A stretch of DNA of 56,296 nt from Thioalkalivibrio sp. (GTDB lineage Bacteria > Pseudomonadota > Gammaproteobacteria > Ectothiorhodospirales > Ectothiorhodospiraceae), in assembly GCA_007692435.1 (NCBI GenBank), contig RECA01000089.1, positions 1 through 56,296 of the forward strand, written 5' to 3'. The notes beneath the pieces were generated by a model. The model saw nothing but the letters and a program-made list of their open reading frames with translations, was not told the origin of the DNA and ran no database searches. Below are positions 48,019 through 56,296 of this stretch, one piece after another; the stretch's first letter is position 1, and each line of letters begins with the position of its first letter. The translations under genes and the position numbers were made by a program.

Positions 48019-49041
48019 ATGGTTGCGAAGGTCCTGACCGTCAAGCCCTCCCACATGCAGCGCCCGGTCGGCCAGGTTGCCCGGCTGCTGATGCGCAAGC
48101 GCCTGGCGGCGGCGGACGCGCTGGCCGGCGATCTGGACGATCCGGAGGCGGTGCATCAGTTCCGGGTCGCCATCCGGCGTGCGCGCAGCATCGAGAAGGC
48201 CTACCGGCCGTATCTGGCCGACGTCGTCACGCGGAAGCTGCGCCGCCGCCTGAAGGCCGTGGTCGACGCCACGGGCGCGGCGCGCGACACGGAGGTGCAG
48301 CTGGCACGGCTCGCGCAGCGGCGGGCCGACCCGAAACCCCACCACCGGCCCGGCTTCGAGTGGTTGCAGCAGCGCCTGGAACGCCGGCTGGAGACGGAAT
48401 ACGCAGAACTCCGGGCGACCCTGGCCGAGCGCTTCCGGCTGGTGCACAAGCCGCTGCGCGCCCGGCTCAAGGCGAAGCGGGACGATCCCCGGCACAGCTT
48501 CGCGGAGGTGACCGCGGGACTGCTGCTGGAGGCCAGCGGCGACTTCGCCACGCAGTGCGCGAACATCCTCGCGGACACCGCGGAAGAGCCCCTGCACATC
48601 GCGCGCATCAGCGGCAAGCGCCTGCGCTACCTGCTCGAGCCACTGGTCATCGCGCTCCCGGACGCGGTCGAGCGGGTCCGGGAACTGAAGGTGCTGCAGG
48701 AACTGCTGGGCGAGATCCACGATCTGCAGGTCTTCGGACAGGAGCTGGCCGTGGCCTCGGAGGAGGCGGGCGCCGCCCGGATGCGCAAGCTGATCGAGCT
48801 GTCCCTGACGCTGCCGCAGGATGCGCCGGAGCTGGAGCTGGCGCGCCAGCAGGACGAGCGGGCGGGGCTGATGTCTCTCGCCCGCGAGCTGCAGACACGC
48901 CAGGCCGACCTGGTCGAACACCTGCGTGCTCGGCTGCGCGCCGGGGATGCGGAGGCGCTGGTGACCGCGGTCCGGACCCTCGCGACCGACTGCGCCCGGG
49001 CCGGTCTGGCTGTGGAACCCGCCCGTGGCCTGCCGGACTAA
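48019..49041 (+). CDS. CHAD-domain protein
   Basis: A 340-residue all-helical protein with a CHAD domain, a fold rich in conserved histidines and arginines shown to bind inorganic polyphosphate. Visible elements: the VHQFRVAIRRARSIEKAYRP start of the domain near residue 37, and AEEPLHIARISGKRLRYLLE near 195, which begins the second half of the repeat. No CYTH domain is fused or adjacent. AGGAT lies about 5 bases before the ATG. It is 25 bp downstream of the acyltransferase gene and may share its transcript. Confidence 0.88.
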   Translation: MVAKVLTVKPSHMQRPVGQVARLLMRKRLAAADALAGDLDDPEAVHQFRVAIRRARSIEKAYRPYLADVVTRKLRRRLKAVVDATGAARDTEVQLARLAQRRADPKPHHRPGFEWLQQRLERRLETEYAELRATLAERFRLVHKPLRARLKAKRDDPRHSFAEVTAGLLLEASGDFATQCANILADTAEEPLHIARISGKRLRYLLEPLVIALPDAVERVRELKVLQELLGEIHDLQVFGQELAVASEEAGAARMRKLIELSLTLPQDAPELELARQQDERAGLMSLARELQTRQADLVEHLRARLRAGDAEALVTAVRTLATDCARAGLAVEPARGLPD

Positions 49042-49083
49042 GCATCATGTCGACACGCGCTGCCCCGAGGGATGAGAGCGCCG

Positions 49084-49190
49084 CATGGAGTGCGGTGGCT
49101 TGCCGCCGCTTTGCCCTGCAGGAGGCTTGCCTCCTGCGGCGGAAGCAAGCTTCCGCGATTGAAAGCGCCGGCAAGCCACCGCACTCCATG
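49084..49190. repeat. Long palindromic element with internal hairpins
   Basis: Outer arms of about 29 bases with one mismatch (CATGGAGTGCGGTGGCTTGC at 49084 and its complement ending at 49190). Inside are two more hairpins: GCAGGAGGCTTGCCTCCTGC (49118-49137) and GGAAGCAAGCTTCC (49141-49154). The whole could fold into a three-armed cruciform. It starts 43 bp after the CHAD gene stop, in a 396-bp gene-free region (49042-49437). Confidence 0.8.
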
Positions 49191-49322
49191 GCGAACGGGC
49201 ACAGGAGACGGGCGACCGTCCAGCCGAGGTGGCGGCAGGGCCAGCGATGGGTCGCGCACGCCGTGTTCCTTCACGCCAACTGTCATGCCCTCGGGGGCAA
49301 GGCATTCCAGAGAATGAAGGCA

Positions 49323-49392
49323 AGCCACGGAAGACACGGGCATCAGGGGACATGACGGGCATGCAAACTCTTTTCCGTGTCCTTCCGTGGCT
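49323..49392. repeat. Inverted repeat AGCCACGGAAG...CTTCCGTGGCT
   Basis: Arms AGCCACGGAAGACACGG (from 49323) and CCGTGTCCTTCCGTGGCT (to 49392) pair with a one-base bulge. The CCGTGTCTTCCGTGGCT-type motif is a recurrent intergenic repeat in many proteobacteria. It ends 46 bp before the sugar dehydrogenase start and so lies in or near its promoter. It is unrelated in sequence to the element at 49084-49190. Confidence 0.65.
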
Positions 49393-49437
49393 GCTCTTTC
49401 ATGTCAACGCTGCCGGGCGGCAGCAGGGGATATGTTG

Positions 49438-50580
49438 ATGCACTCGATGCGAACGGGTCCCTGGCGGATCCTTCCCTTTCTGCTCCTGCTCGCGTCGCTC
49501 GCCGCCTGCGCGGGCGAGCAGGCACATACGGACGCGTCCGCTGACTACCGCGTCGTGCCGCTGACCGGCGGCCTGTCGCACCCGTGGGGGCTGGCCTTCC
49601 TGCCGGAAGGCGACATCCTGATCAGCGAGCGGCCGGGGCGCCTCAGGATCTTTCGCGAGGGCCGGCTGTTGCCGGAGCCGGTACCGGGGTTGCCGCAGAT
49701 CACCGCCACCGGTCAGGGCGGTCTGCTCGATCTGGCGCTGCACCCGGGCTTCGAGGACAACCGCTGGCTGTATTTCACCTACGCCGCCCCGGTCGGGGGC
49801 GGAGTGACCACGCGGCTGGCGCGTGCGCGCTTCGAGGATGACCGCCTGAGCGACGTCGAGGTCCTGTTCACCGCCGGGCCCGCCAGCCGTGGCGGACGTC
49901 ATTTCGGCAGCCGCATCGTCTTCGACGACGACGGGTACGTCTTCCTGTCCGTTGGCGATCGCGGCGACAGGCCGCGCGCCCAGGACCTCGACGACCACGC
50001 CGGCAGCATCGTCCGGCTGCACGACGACGGCCGCGTGCCCGAGGACAACCCCTTCGTCGGGCGCGACGGCGCGCGGCCGGAGATCTATGCCTACGGCGTG
50101 CGCAACCCCCAGGGGATGGCCCTGCACCCCGAGACGGGGGCCTTGTGGGAACACGAGCACGGGCCCCGGGGCGGTGACGAGATCAACATCATCGAAGCCG
50201 GCCTGAACTACGGCTGGCCGGTGATCACCCACGGCATCGCCTATTCGGGTGCGGTGATCGGGGAGGGGATCCGCGAAAAGGAGGGCATGGAGCAGCCCCT
50301 GTACCACTGGACCCCGTCGATCGCGCCGTCGGGCATGGCCTTCTACCGGGGTGGGGCCTTCCCCGGCTGGGACGGCGATCTGCTGGTCGGAGCGCTCGCC
50401 CACCGGCACCTCGCGCGGCTCACCCTGGACGACGACAATGCCGTGGTCTCCGAGGTCCGCATGCTCGAGGCACAGAACCGTCGCATCCGCGACGTGCGCG
50501 TGCGCGACGGTCTGATCTACGTGCTCACCGATCACGATCCCGGCGAGCTGCTTCGCCTCGAACCGCCGGGTCAGCCCTGA
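49438..50580 (+). CDS. PQQ-type sugar dehydrogenase lipoprotein
   Basis: A 380-residue exported beta-propeller of the glucose/sorbosone dehydrogenase family (YliI/Asd-like), which oxidises aldose sugars with PQQ. The signal sequence ends in the lipobox LAAC (about residue 22), so it is membrane-anchored in the periplasm. Propeller motifs: [67 protein letters not shown] and [14 protein letters not shown], the last with the metal/PQQ-site pattern of the family. Of three clustered ATG codons, 49438 is spaced seven bases from AGGGGA and is preferred to 49432. No pqq synthesis genes are in the window. msrA follows after 10 bp. Confidence 0.88.
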   Translation: MHSMRTGPWRILPFLLLLASLAACAGEQAHTDASADYRVVPLTGGLSHPWGLAFLPEGDILISERPGRLRIFREGRLLPEPVPGLPQITATGQGGLLDLALHPGFEDNRWLYFTYAAPVGGGVTTRLARARFEDDRLSDVEVLFTAGPASRGGRHFGSRIVFDDDGYVFLSVGDRGDRPRAQDLDDHAGSIVRLHDDGRVPEDNPFVGRDGARPEIYAYGVRNPQGMALHPETGALWEHEHGPRGGDEINIIEAGLNYGWPVITHGIAYSGAVIGEGIREKEGMEQPLYHWTPSIAPSGMAFYRGGAFPGWDGDLLVGALAHRHLARLTLDDDNAVVSEVRMLEAQNRRIRDVRVRDGLIYVLTDHDPGELLRLEPPGQP

Positions 50581-50590
50581 GGAGTCTCCG

Positions 50591-51235
50591 ATGCTGTTTG
50601 CCGCGATGCACAAGACCCGCATGCCGGATCCCACCGAGGCCCTGCCCGGCCGCGATACCCCGGTGCCGGTGCCCGAGCGCCACGCGGTGCTCGACGTGCC
50701 GCTGCTGCCGCCCTATCCCGAGGGGATGCAGGTGATCCACTTCGGCATGGGCTGTTTCTGGGGCGCCGAGCGGCTGTTCTGGCTGCAGCCCGGTGTCCAC
50801 GTGACCGCGGTCGGCTACGGTGCCGGCCACACGCCGAATCCGACCTACCGCGAGGTGTGTTCGGGCATGACCGGCCACAACGAAATCGTCCGCGTGGTCT
50901 TCGACCCTGCCAGGCTTCCGCTCGAGTCGGTGCTGAAGATCTTCTGGGAGGGCCACGATCCGACCCAGGGCATGCGTCAGGGCAACGACGTCGGCACGCA
51001 GTACCGCTCGGGAATCTACCCGTCGAATCCGGACCAGATCCCGCTGGCCGAGGCCAGCCGCGACCGCTTCGCGGCCCTGCTGGAGGAGGCGGGCCGCGGT
51101 CCGGTGACCACGGAGATCGGGCCGCTGGAGGACTTCTACTTCGCCGAGGACTACCACCAGCAGTACCTGGCAAAGAACCCGGGCGGTTACTGCGGCCTCG
51201 GAGGCCTCGGCATTCCCTATCCGGCCGCGGGCTGA
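50591..51235 (+). CDS. msrA: Peptide-methionine (S)-S-oxide reductase MsrA
   Basis: A 214-residue MsrA that reduces methionine-S-sulfoxide. The catalytic cysteine is Cys55 in [14 protein letters not shown]. Further family blocks are [29 protein letters not shown] and [20 protein letters not shown], with a resolving cysteine near the C-terminus. The N-terminal 45 residues match the longer proteobacterial form. No signal peptide. It is 10 bp downstream of the sugar dehydrogenase gene with GGAG before the ATG, so the two are probably one operon. Its last 19 bases overlap the 3' end of the opposite-strand amidotransferase gene. Confidence 0.95.
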   Translation: MLFAAMHKTRMPDPTEALPGRDTPVPVPERHAVLDVPLLPPYPEGMQVIHFGMGCFWGAERLFWLQPGVHVTAVGYGAGHTPNPTYREVCSGMTGHNEIVRVVFDPARLPLESVLKIFWEGHDPTQGMRQGNDVGTQYRSGIYPSNPDQIPLAEASRDRFAALLEEAGRGPVTTEIGPLEDFYFAEDYHQQYLAKNPGGYCGLGGLGIPYPAAG

Positions 51236-52065
51236 TCCGGACCCTCGGGCGCCCGCCGGGCGGCCTCCACCAGGGCCCGGAACAGCCGCTGCTGGACCTC
51301 CTTCTGCGGCAGGTACTCGGGGTGCCACTGCACGCCGATGCACCAGTCGTCCGTGGCCTCGATGGCCTGGATCACGCCGGCCGGTTCGCAGGCCGCGATC
51401 CGGATCCTGCGGCCCAGATCTTTCACGGACTGGTCGTGCAGGGCGTTGACCCACAATTCCTCGCGACCGAAGACCCGCTCCAGCCGGCTGCCGGATTGCA
51501 CGGAGATCTTCTTTACCGGCAGCAGGCTGCGCGACTTCGGGGTCTCCACGTAGAAGGCGTCGAGACTGCGGTTCAGGGTCCCTCCGAGCACCACGTTGAT
51601 CAACTGCATGCCGCGGCAGATGCCGAGCACCGGCAGGTGTTCGTCGAGCGCCCGGTTGATCAGGGCCTTCTCCAGCCGATCCCGCTCGGGATCCAGCGTG
51701 CCCCCGTGGGACTGGAACATGCGCCGCAGCAGCCACAGCATCGGGTAGAAGGCATAGCCGATCAGGCGTTGCGTCCAGCGCCGCTCGGCCGACTGTATGT
51801 CACGGGCGCTCGGGCCTTCGGGCTCGTCGTAGAGCGCCGGATCGATGTCCGCACCACCGCCGACGATCAGGGCGTCGAAGGGACAGTGGTAGCGGGGTTT
51901 CGAAGGCCGGATCCTGAGCGGACGGCCGCCGGCCCGGCGCACGGCCAGCGCGGTGAAGAACCAGGCCGGCCAGCCGCCGCGATCCGGCCCGGTGATCGCG
52001 ACCAGCGGACGACGCCCTCCACGGCCCGGCGCTTCGCGGGGCGCTTCCGGATCAGAACCAGTCAC
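51217..52065 (-). CDS. Class-I glutamine amidotransferase (peptidase C26-like), amidoligase partner
   Basis: A 282-residue protein with a class-I glutamine amidotransferase/gamma-glutamyl hydrolase fold (PuuD-like). The catalytic triad is intact: Cys150 in [12 protein letters not shown], His248 and Glu250 in [10 protein letters not shown]. The oxyanion loop is [11 protein letters not shown] near 67. The family either supplies ammonia from glutamine or hydrolyses gamma-glutamyl amides. A basic insertion (about 97-122, with [15 protein letters not shown]) is longer than in PuuD. The start is GTG at 52065, overlapping the amidoligase gene by 14 bases. Being fused by overlap to an amidoligase suggests it feeds or edits that enzyme's amide product. 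Confidence 0.85.
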   Translation of the reverse strand: MTGSDPEAPREAPGRGGRRPLVAITGPDRGGWPAWFFTALAVRRAGGRPLRIRPSKPRYHCPFDALIVGGGADIDPALYDEPEGPSARDIQSAERRWTQRLIGYAFYPMLWLLRRMFQSHGGTLDPERDRLEKALINRALDEHLPVLGICRGMQLINVVLGGTLNRSLDAFYVETPKSRSLLPVKKISVQSGSRLERVFGREELWVNALHDQSVKDLGRRIRIAACEPAGVIQAIEATDDWCIGVQWHPEYLPQKEVQQRLFRALVEAARRAPEGPDQPAAG

Positions 52066-53044
52066 GGATCCGCCTCGCCCAGTCGTCCGCGAACTGACCC
52101 AGCGCCTGCGCGGGACGCCGCAGGTATTCCTCGCGTGCGTCCGCGAGGCGGTCCGCATCCGACGCGAGGTGCTCCACCTCCGCCCAGGCATTGAAGGGTC
52201 GCGCCAGGGTCCAGTCGGGATCGTCGATCTCGCAGTTCGGCAGCCGGTAGTGCAGTGCCGGCCGGGGCTTGATCAATTCGTGCTCGACGGGTGCCGCCAG
52301 CACCCGTTGCTCGTCCACCTCCGTGAACAGGGGCAGCATGTCCAGCGGACGGTTGCGGGTCGGGTTGTACTCGAGGTAGTCGTCGATCAGCTCGCCGATC
52401 CCGGGCTGGTAGCCAGGCTGCAGCACGTGACGCACGTAGCCGCCCGGGAAGGGCTTGATGAACGGGGTCAGCTGACGGGAAAAGTCGATGTTGCCGGCCT
52501 TCACCAGCGCCTCGTAGAGCAGCACGAAGGCCTGCAGGATCGGAGTGAGCCAGCGGGCCTCCAGGCTGTGGGCCTCGATGTTCAGCTGCAGTCCGAAGGC
52601 GTAGAGCAGGGATGACTGGGTGCCCTGCGCCCCTTGCCGCTGCAGGGCGGCACGCATGCGGTCGAGACGCGGCAGCACGGTCATCGGGACCGGAGGGGCC
52701 ACGATCTCGTACGGGACCAGGTGGGCCGCGGCATCGGCGAGCCAGCGATCCAGGGACGCGCTGTTCTCCTCATCGAGCTCGATGCCCAGGCGCCGGAGGT
52801 GCTCGCGGTAGCGGTGGTCCCGGAGCACGCTGGCGTCGAGCTCCACCTCGAAGTCCCCGTACTCCGTTTCCCGCACGTGCGTGACGAAGGCCCCGCCGCC
52901 CTCGATCCGTCCGCCGAACTCCGCACGTACGGCCTCCGCCATCACGTCCAGCGCCACGCCCGCCATCTCGATCTCCACCCCGATGCGGCGCGGGCTCCCG
53001 TCAGGGGCGTCCGGCCAGGGCAATGCTCGAAAACGGGTGCTCAT
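52052..53044 (-). CDS. Putative amidoligase (Amidoligase_2 family)
   Basis: A 330-residue protein of the putative amidoligase family (glutamine-synthetase/GCS-like fold, PF12224 type). The N-terminal RIGVEIEMAGV (Glu24, Glu26) and GDFEVELDASV provide the acidic metal/ATP-site residues, and FGLQLNIEAHSLEARWLTP is the later conserved histidine/glutamate block. Such enzymes are predicted to form amide or peptide-like bonds with ATP. Comparative genomics has linked them to glutamine amidotransferases like the one encoded downstream. The product is unknown. The ATG at 53044 is divergent from folB, about 200 bp away, so the pair has its own promoter. Confidence 0.8.
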   Translation of the reverse strand: MSTRFRALPWPDAPDGSPRRIGVEIEMAGVALDVMAEAVRAEFGGRIEGGGAFVTHVRETEYGDFEVELDASVLRDHRYREHLRRLGIELDEENSASLDRWLADAAAHLVPYEIVAPPVPMTVLPRLDRMRAALQRQGAQGTQSSLLYAFGLQLNIEAHSLEARWLTPILQAFVLLYEALVKAGNIDFSRQLTPFIKPFPGGYVRHVLQPGYQPGIGELIDDYLEYNPTRNRPLDMLPLFTEVDEQRVLAAPVEHELIKPRPALHYRLPNCEIDDPDWTLARPFNAWAEVEHLASDADRLADAREEYLRRPAQALGQFADDWARRIRDWF

Positions 53045-53243
53045 CGCGGCTCCGGCTCCGGCTGCTGGTCCTGCAGGCGGCAGGACGGCTTCTTCGGCGT
53101 CTTCGGCCCGGGATCATAGCGCAGCCAGTGCCGGGCGTCCGCAGGCCGGCGCGCGGCAGCAGTGCTCGTCGGTGTGACGGGCGGTCGGGTATGCTTGCGC
53201 CCCTGTATCTGGCGCACCAGCCTCGCCGGGGGGAGAGCAGACC

Positions 53244-53597
53244 ATGGATCACATCTACCTGCACGACCTCGAAGTCGAAGCCGTGATCGGCGTCTATGCC
53301 TGGGAGCAGCGGATCCGGCGCCGCCTGCGCTTCGACATCGAGCTGGAGACCGATACCCGCTCGGCCTCGGACTCCGGCGACATCGGCGACACGATCGATT
53401 ACGCGGCCGTCGCCGACTGCATCCGCGCGATCGTGACCCGCGAGCCCCACGTGCTCCTGGAGACCCTGGCCGAGGAGATCGCGCAGACCGTGCTGGAGCG
53501 GTTCGGCAGCCGGTCGGTCCGCCTGACGGTGGGCAAGCCGGGTGCGGTACCCGGCGTTCGCGAGGTCGGCCTCGTGATCGAACGGGGCCGCCCTTGA
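53244..53597 (+). CDS. folB: Dihydroneopterin aldolase
   Basis: A 117-residue enzyme that cleaves 7,8-dihydroneopterin to 6-hydroxymethyl-dihydropterin in folate synthesis (possibly also epimerase). Typical pattern: IYLHDLEVEAVIGVYAWEQR, where the Glu/Tyr active-site residues lie, IDYAAVADCIRAIV, and the C-terminal VRLTVGKPGAV with the catalytic lysine. A strong GGGGGAGAG lies upstream. Its stop overlaps the folK TTG start by four bases. Confidence 0.94.
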   Translation: MDHIYLHDLEVEAVIGVYAWEQRIRRRLRFDIELETDTRSASDSGDIGDTIDYAAVADCIRAIVTREPHVLLETLAEEIAQTVLERFGSRSVRLTVGKPGAVPGVREVGLVIERGRP

Positions 53598-54109
53598 ACT
53601 CCGGGTACGCGCCGCCCCTGCCCGCCTTCGTCGGACTCGGCAGCAATGTCGAACCGGCCAGCCACCTGCGCAAGGCCGTGGATGCGATCGCCGGGGCCTT
53701 CGGGGCGGTGAGGCGCTCGCCGGTCTGTGTCAGTCCCGCGGCCGGATACGCGGGACCGGACTACTGGAACCTCTGCGTGACCTTCGACACGGCGCTGTCC
53801 CCGGAGGAGCTGGTCGGCTGGCTGAAGCGGCTCGAGATACGCCTGGGCCGCCGACCGGACGAACCGCGCCATGCCCCGAAGACCCTCGATGCGGACCTGT
53901 TGCTGCTTGGCGGGCTGGTATCGGCGGAACCGCCGCTTCCCCATCCCGAGATCCTCACCCGCAGCTATGTGCTCGGACCGCTGGCGATGCTGGCGCCGGA
54001 GCTGCTGCTGCCCGGCAGCAAGCGGACGGTCGGCGCCCTCTGGCACGAAGGTCCGCGCACAGGCCCCCTCGAGGTCCTCTCCCCGGATCCGCTCCGGGAG
54101 GGACCCTGA
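53594..54109 (+). CDS. folK: 6-hydroxymethyl-dihydropterin pyrophosphokinase
   Basis: A 171-residue HPPK that transfers pyrophosphate from ATP to the pterin, directly after FolB in the pathway. Motifs: FVGLGSNVEPASHLRKA at the N-terminus, PDYWNLCVTFDT, and the signature block RHAPKTLDADLLLLGG followed by LPHPEILTRSYVLGPL. The start is TTG at 53594, overlapping folB as TTGA; no ATG or GTG gives a full-length N-terminus. The two genes form a coupled folB-folK unit. The C-terminal 25 residues are longer than usual. Confidence 0.9.
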   Translation: MNSGYAPPLPAFVGLGSNVEPASHLRKAVDAIAGAFGAVRRSPVCVSPAAGYAGPDYWNLCVTFDTALSPEELVGWLKRLEIRLGRRPDEPRHAPKTLDADLLLLGGLVSAEPPLPHPEILTRSYVLGPLAMLAPELLLPGSKRTVGALWHEGPRTGPLEVLSPDPLREGP

Positions 54110-54200
54110 TCCAGGCGGCAAATGGCATCCTGAGGACCGTGCAGGCTCCGCGGGCCGCGCGGTCGTGCACCCGGGGCGATCCGCACGAGCCTCGCCCCCT

Positions 54201-54268
54201 GTAGGAGGCGAGCCCTCTCGGCGATCGGGCGCTTGGGGAACGGGTCGCCCAGGGGGCTGGCCTCCTAC
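54201..54268. repeat. REP-like palindrome, copy C
   Basis: A single palindrome, GTAGGAGGCGAGCCCTCTCG to GGGGGCTGGCCTCCTAC, nearly identical to the first palindrome of the composites at 3676 and 4875; the second palindrome is absent. It follows folK by 91 bp and lies 47 bp upstream of the NtrC-type site, so it separates folK from the glnK control region. Confidence 0.85.
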
Positions 54269-54315
54269 GGTGCTCGCCCCGGCCCCTGTGATTTCAATCC
54301 CCTCATTGCCGGTTA

Positions 54316-54332
54316 TGCACCGTCCTGGTGCA
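54316..54332. promoter_or_regulatory. NtrC-type enhancer site
   Basis: TGCACC-GTCCT-GGTGCA is a perfect 17-bp palindrome matching the NtrC consensus. Its centre is about 130 bp upstream of the start point predicted from the sigma-54 promoter at 54428, the usual distance for NtrC enhancers. Confidence 0.85.
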
Positions 54333-54361
54333 ACGATCCGTGGCATTCCGTTCGCTTTTGG

Positions 54362-54378
54362 TGCGGGCGTCCCGTGCG
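54362..54378. promoter_or_regulatory. Possible weaker NtrC half-site
   Basis: TGCGGG-CGTCC-CGTGCG keeps the 6-5-6 spacing of an NtrC site but matches the consensus only in TGC and GTGC. Its centre is 46 bp from the perfect site, close to whole helical turns, so cooperative binding is conceivable. Confidence 0.35.
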
Positions 54379-54427
54379 TGACCGCAATCCGGCCGCAAAT
54401 GGCGCCCGAGCCGTCGCTGATGCTGGT

Positions 54428-54443
54428 TGGCACGGGCCATGCA
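54428..54443 (+). promoter_or_regulatory. Sigma-54 promoter of glnK-amtB
   Basis: TGGCAC-GGGCC-ATGCA matches the sigma-54 consensus TGGCAC-N5-TTGCA with one change, and the essential GG (-24) and GC (-12) are correctly spaced. It lies about 73 bp before the glnK ATG, leaving a leader of about 60 bases with AGGAG at 54505-54509. Confidence 0.85.
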
Positions 54444-54512
54444 AGAGGCTCCGCGTCTACATGACAACTCTCGTCCCCCCGTGGACAAACCAGTTCTATG
54501 GACAAGGAGTGA

Positions 54513-54854
<342 letters not shown>

Positions 54855-54895
54855 GCCGCCCGGACTGAACTCACCTTTACTGGAGATTTCCGATC

Positions 54896-56173
<1,278 letters not shown>

Positions 56174-56175
56174 GC

Positions 56176-56220
56176 GACTCGGGTGCCCGGAGCCGGTGTT
56201 CCGGGCACCCAAACCGAGTC
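56176..56220 (+). terminator. Inverted repeat after amtB
   Basis: GACTCGGGTGCCCGGA and TCCGGGCACCC...CCGAGTC form a stem of about 18 base pairs with a three-base bulge, just 3 bases after the amtB stop. No T tract follows, so it may stabilise the mRNA end or aid termination rather than act alone. Confidence 0.6.
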
Positions 56221-56268
56221 TCCTCCGACACCGACCACACAGTCTCCCAGGGCTTGAAATCGGTGATT

Positions 56269-56296
56269 GCGGGCGCATCAGCGCCCGCTTTTTTTT
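56269..56296 (+). terminator. Rho-independent terminator of glnK-amtB
   Basis: GCGGGCGC-ATCA-GCGCCCGC forms a perfect eight-base-pair GC stem with a four-base loop, followed by eight T residues running to the window edge. It lies 96 bases after the amtB stop, on the same strand. Confidence 0.92.

Noticed and set aside
56176-56220. First hairpin after amtB considered as the main terminator
   Set aside because: No T tract follows; the hairpin at 56269-56288 with eight Ts is the better terminator.

Overview
This 56.3 kb window is a high-GC (roughly two thirds G+C) chromosomal segment of a gammaproteobacterium. The gene orders dprA-smg-topA-tsaC-hemF-hemB-aroE, def-fmt-rsmB-DUF4390-ntrY-ntrX-trkA and glnK-amtB are typical of that class. 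A DsrE2-type sulfur-carrier protein, a TauE-type exporter and a fused sucrose-phosphate synthase/phosphatase would suit a halotolerant sulfur oxidiser of the Ectothiorhodospiraceae/Chromatiales type (for example Thioalkalivibrio-like). That placement is inference from gene content. No rRNA, tRNA, CRISPR array, prophage or insertion sequence with a transposase was seen.

Layout. 1-7.0 kb: TraB-family protein, inositol-monophosphatase-family enzyme, DUF3301-oxyR pair, a secreted lipase bracketed by two directly repeated REP-like composites, and an ABC-F ATPase. 7.1-14.0 kb: MtfA-type peptidase and gshA, divergent; an RND efflux adaptor/pump pair. 14.1-18.3 kb: msrB, sucrose-phosphate synthase, TauE-family exporter, DUF4124 protein. 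18.3-23.5 kb: argB, dut and coaBC on the minus strand; radC and an iron-type alcohol dehydrogenase on the plus strand; dsrE2. 23.6-28.9 kb: a small membrane protein coupled to bioB-bioF, comF, ubiA and an OmpA-type lipoprotein. 29.0-37.8 kb: a long minus-strand run, LysM lipoprotein-dprA-smg-topA-tsaC-hemF-hemB-aroE, with many 4-bp stop/start overlaps. 38.2-49.0 kb: plus-strand def-fmt-rsmB-DUF4390-ntrY-ntrX-trkA, then a TPR protein, an LpxL-type acyltransferase and a CHAD protein. 49.4-56.3 kb: PQQ-type sugar dehydrogenase lipoprotein and msrA; a convergent amidoligase-glutamine amidotransferase pair; folB-folK; and glnK-amtB behind a sigma-54/NtrC-type control region, ending in a strong terminator.

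How they fit together. Much of the window is housekeeping: tetrapyrrole, folate, biotin, CoA, arginine, ubiquinone, glutathione, translation start and tRNA/rRNA modification. Redox defence recurs (OxyR with both redox cysteines, GshA, MsrA, MsrB). Nitrogen regulation appears twice: glnK-amtB has a perfect NtrC palindrome and a good sigma-54 promoter, whereas the NtrX encoded here lacks the GAFTGA sigma-54 contact loop, so a different activator must drive glnK.

The least described system is the two-gene amidoligase plus class-I glutamine amidotransferase unit at 51.2-53.0 kb, predicted to build or edit an unknown amide- or peptide-linked product. Several families of palindromic repeats sit almost exclusively between genes and account for nearly all intergenic space over 200 bp.
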